Source: Euglena gracilis
Lineage: Eukaryota > Euglenida > Euglenophyceae > Euglenales
Reading direction: 5' to 3'
NCBI GenBank assembly: GCA_039621445.1
Contig: CP154956.1
Location: 85,122,474-85,186,473 of the forward strand
DNA length: 64,000 nt
This document shows, piece after piece, positions 63,194 through 64,000 of the stretch; the stretch's first letter is position 1, and each line of letters begins with the position of its first letter. The position numbers and the translations under genes are program-made. The notes beneath the pieces are model-generated. The model did no database searches, was not told where the DNA came from, and worked only from the letters and a program-made list of their open reading frames with translations.

Positions 63194-63375
63194 GTGTGTA
63201 TTGTTGCATGTCTCCACCCAAGAACACATGCAGTTTTGTGCGACATGTTTTTGTGGTTGGCTGGCAACACTCAGAACCAGGCATTCATGAAATGTGTGTG
63301 CCAAAAAAGGTGTTAACATCATATATTACATTCACATTATATGTAATTCCCCTCAAAGCCGCAAAAGCCGGAAAC

Positions 63376-63612
63376 CAGAGATTTTTTTTAAGTTTTGTGA
63401 CCAGGGGGGGGGTCCCGGCCGAGCCCTCCCCACTGGGGGGGTCGGGCTGAGTGGGTGCCCGCCAGAGGCGGGGTTCTCTTCTTTTTTCGACACGAAGTAC
63501 TGAAAATAATTTTTGGACCCCAAAATTGACCCCCCAAAAGTGTGCCCCCCACCCCCCCACCCTGGGGTGGGTGGGTCCGGACCCCCCTGGGTCCTAAGAA
63601 ACAAACCCTCTG
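63376..63612. mobile_element. Short hAT-type element, 7/8 duplication
   Basis: Begins CAGAGATTTTTTTTAAG and ends CTAAGAAACAAACCCTCTG. Flanks CCGGAAAC (63368-63375) and CGGGAAAC (63613-63620). The interior is shared with 38793-38945. 237 bp. Confidence 0.78.
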
Positions 63613-63814
63613 CGGGAAACTCAACTCTATTTGTACAATTTTTTTCTTCCCTCTTTCTTTGTGCCCTCATCCCCTGCCTTACAGCTGTTCTCAGAGGAAC
63701 ACACTTGACTTTCGGGTTTTCTGTTCATATTTCCCAAATTGGAGCAAGGCAGGCACACGCTTTTTGTTCACATCTTCTCCGTGTTTCTGTCTGTGTTATC
63801 GCCTTTGGCTGAAT

Positions 63815-63861
63815 TCGTTGTGTGTGTGGGTGGGTGGGTGGGTGGGTGGGTGGGTGGGTGG

Positions 63862-63910
<49 letters not shown>

Positions 63911-63925
63911 TGTGTCTGCGGGGGT

Positions 63926-63971
<46 letters not shown>

Positions 63972-64000
63972 TGTGTGTTTGTGTGGTGTGTGTGTGTGTG
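63815..64000. repeat. GGTG and GT microsatellite at window edge
   Basis: (GGTG)n about 45 bp followed by (GT)n with a few interruptions to the end of the window. Confidence 0.95.

Overview
This is nuclear DNA of a eukaryote. Short exons (36 to about 340 nt) with coherent reading phase are separated by introns of 50 nt to about 5 kb that are packed with repeats. All three genes recognised lie on the + strand and encode secretory-pathway proteins. A UPF0658-type Golgi membrane protein, a family I know mainly from fungi and their unicellular relatives, together with a bark-beetle-like beta-helix protein and long introns, would fit a unicellular opisthokont (ichthyosporean or choanoflagellate-like). 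That placement is a guess; no marker in the window fixes the species.

Layout. 1-4.9 kb: no convincing gene; several local repeats. 4.88-15.70 kb: a family 31 glycosyltransferase (GT31) gene, six exons recognised by the motifs [36 protein letters not shown] and IEDRHV. 15.7-23.4 kb: intergenic or unrecognised first exons, containing a 1.1-kb hAT-type element with a BED zinc-finger exon. 23.43-40.67 kb: a multi-pass protein resembling the UPF0658 family, eleven exons found, one probably missing. 40.7-43.4 kb: intergenic. 43.39-63.19 kb and open at the right edge: a secreted right-handed beta-helix protein, 20 exons recognised (about 800 codons). A degenerate Tc1-like transposon, itself carrying intron-like gaps and a nested inverted-repeat element, sits in one of its introns.

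Two layers of non-coding structure stand out. First, short elements that begin CAGNG..TTT and end AA..CYCTG are flanked by 8-bp direct repeats, four of them perfect or 7/8 (8842, 47563, 61757, 63376), and one (52625-52887) makes up almost the whole of an intron: removing it with one target copy restores the beta-helix frame. Second, several introns carry their own private short word, repeated non-tandemly and often palindromic: GCGG-N4-CCGC twelve times in 45.36-47.38 kb, a TTGCGCA/TGCGCAA word in 37.6-39.7 kb, GTGTCGTTGACAC in 6.7-7.2 kb.

The exon chains were assembled by eye from motif, phase and GT..AG. Exact boundaries are predictions; the conserved cores are firmer than the edges. Many donors read GTGTG rather than the usual GTRAG.
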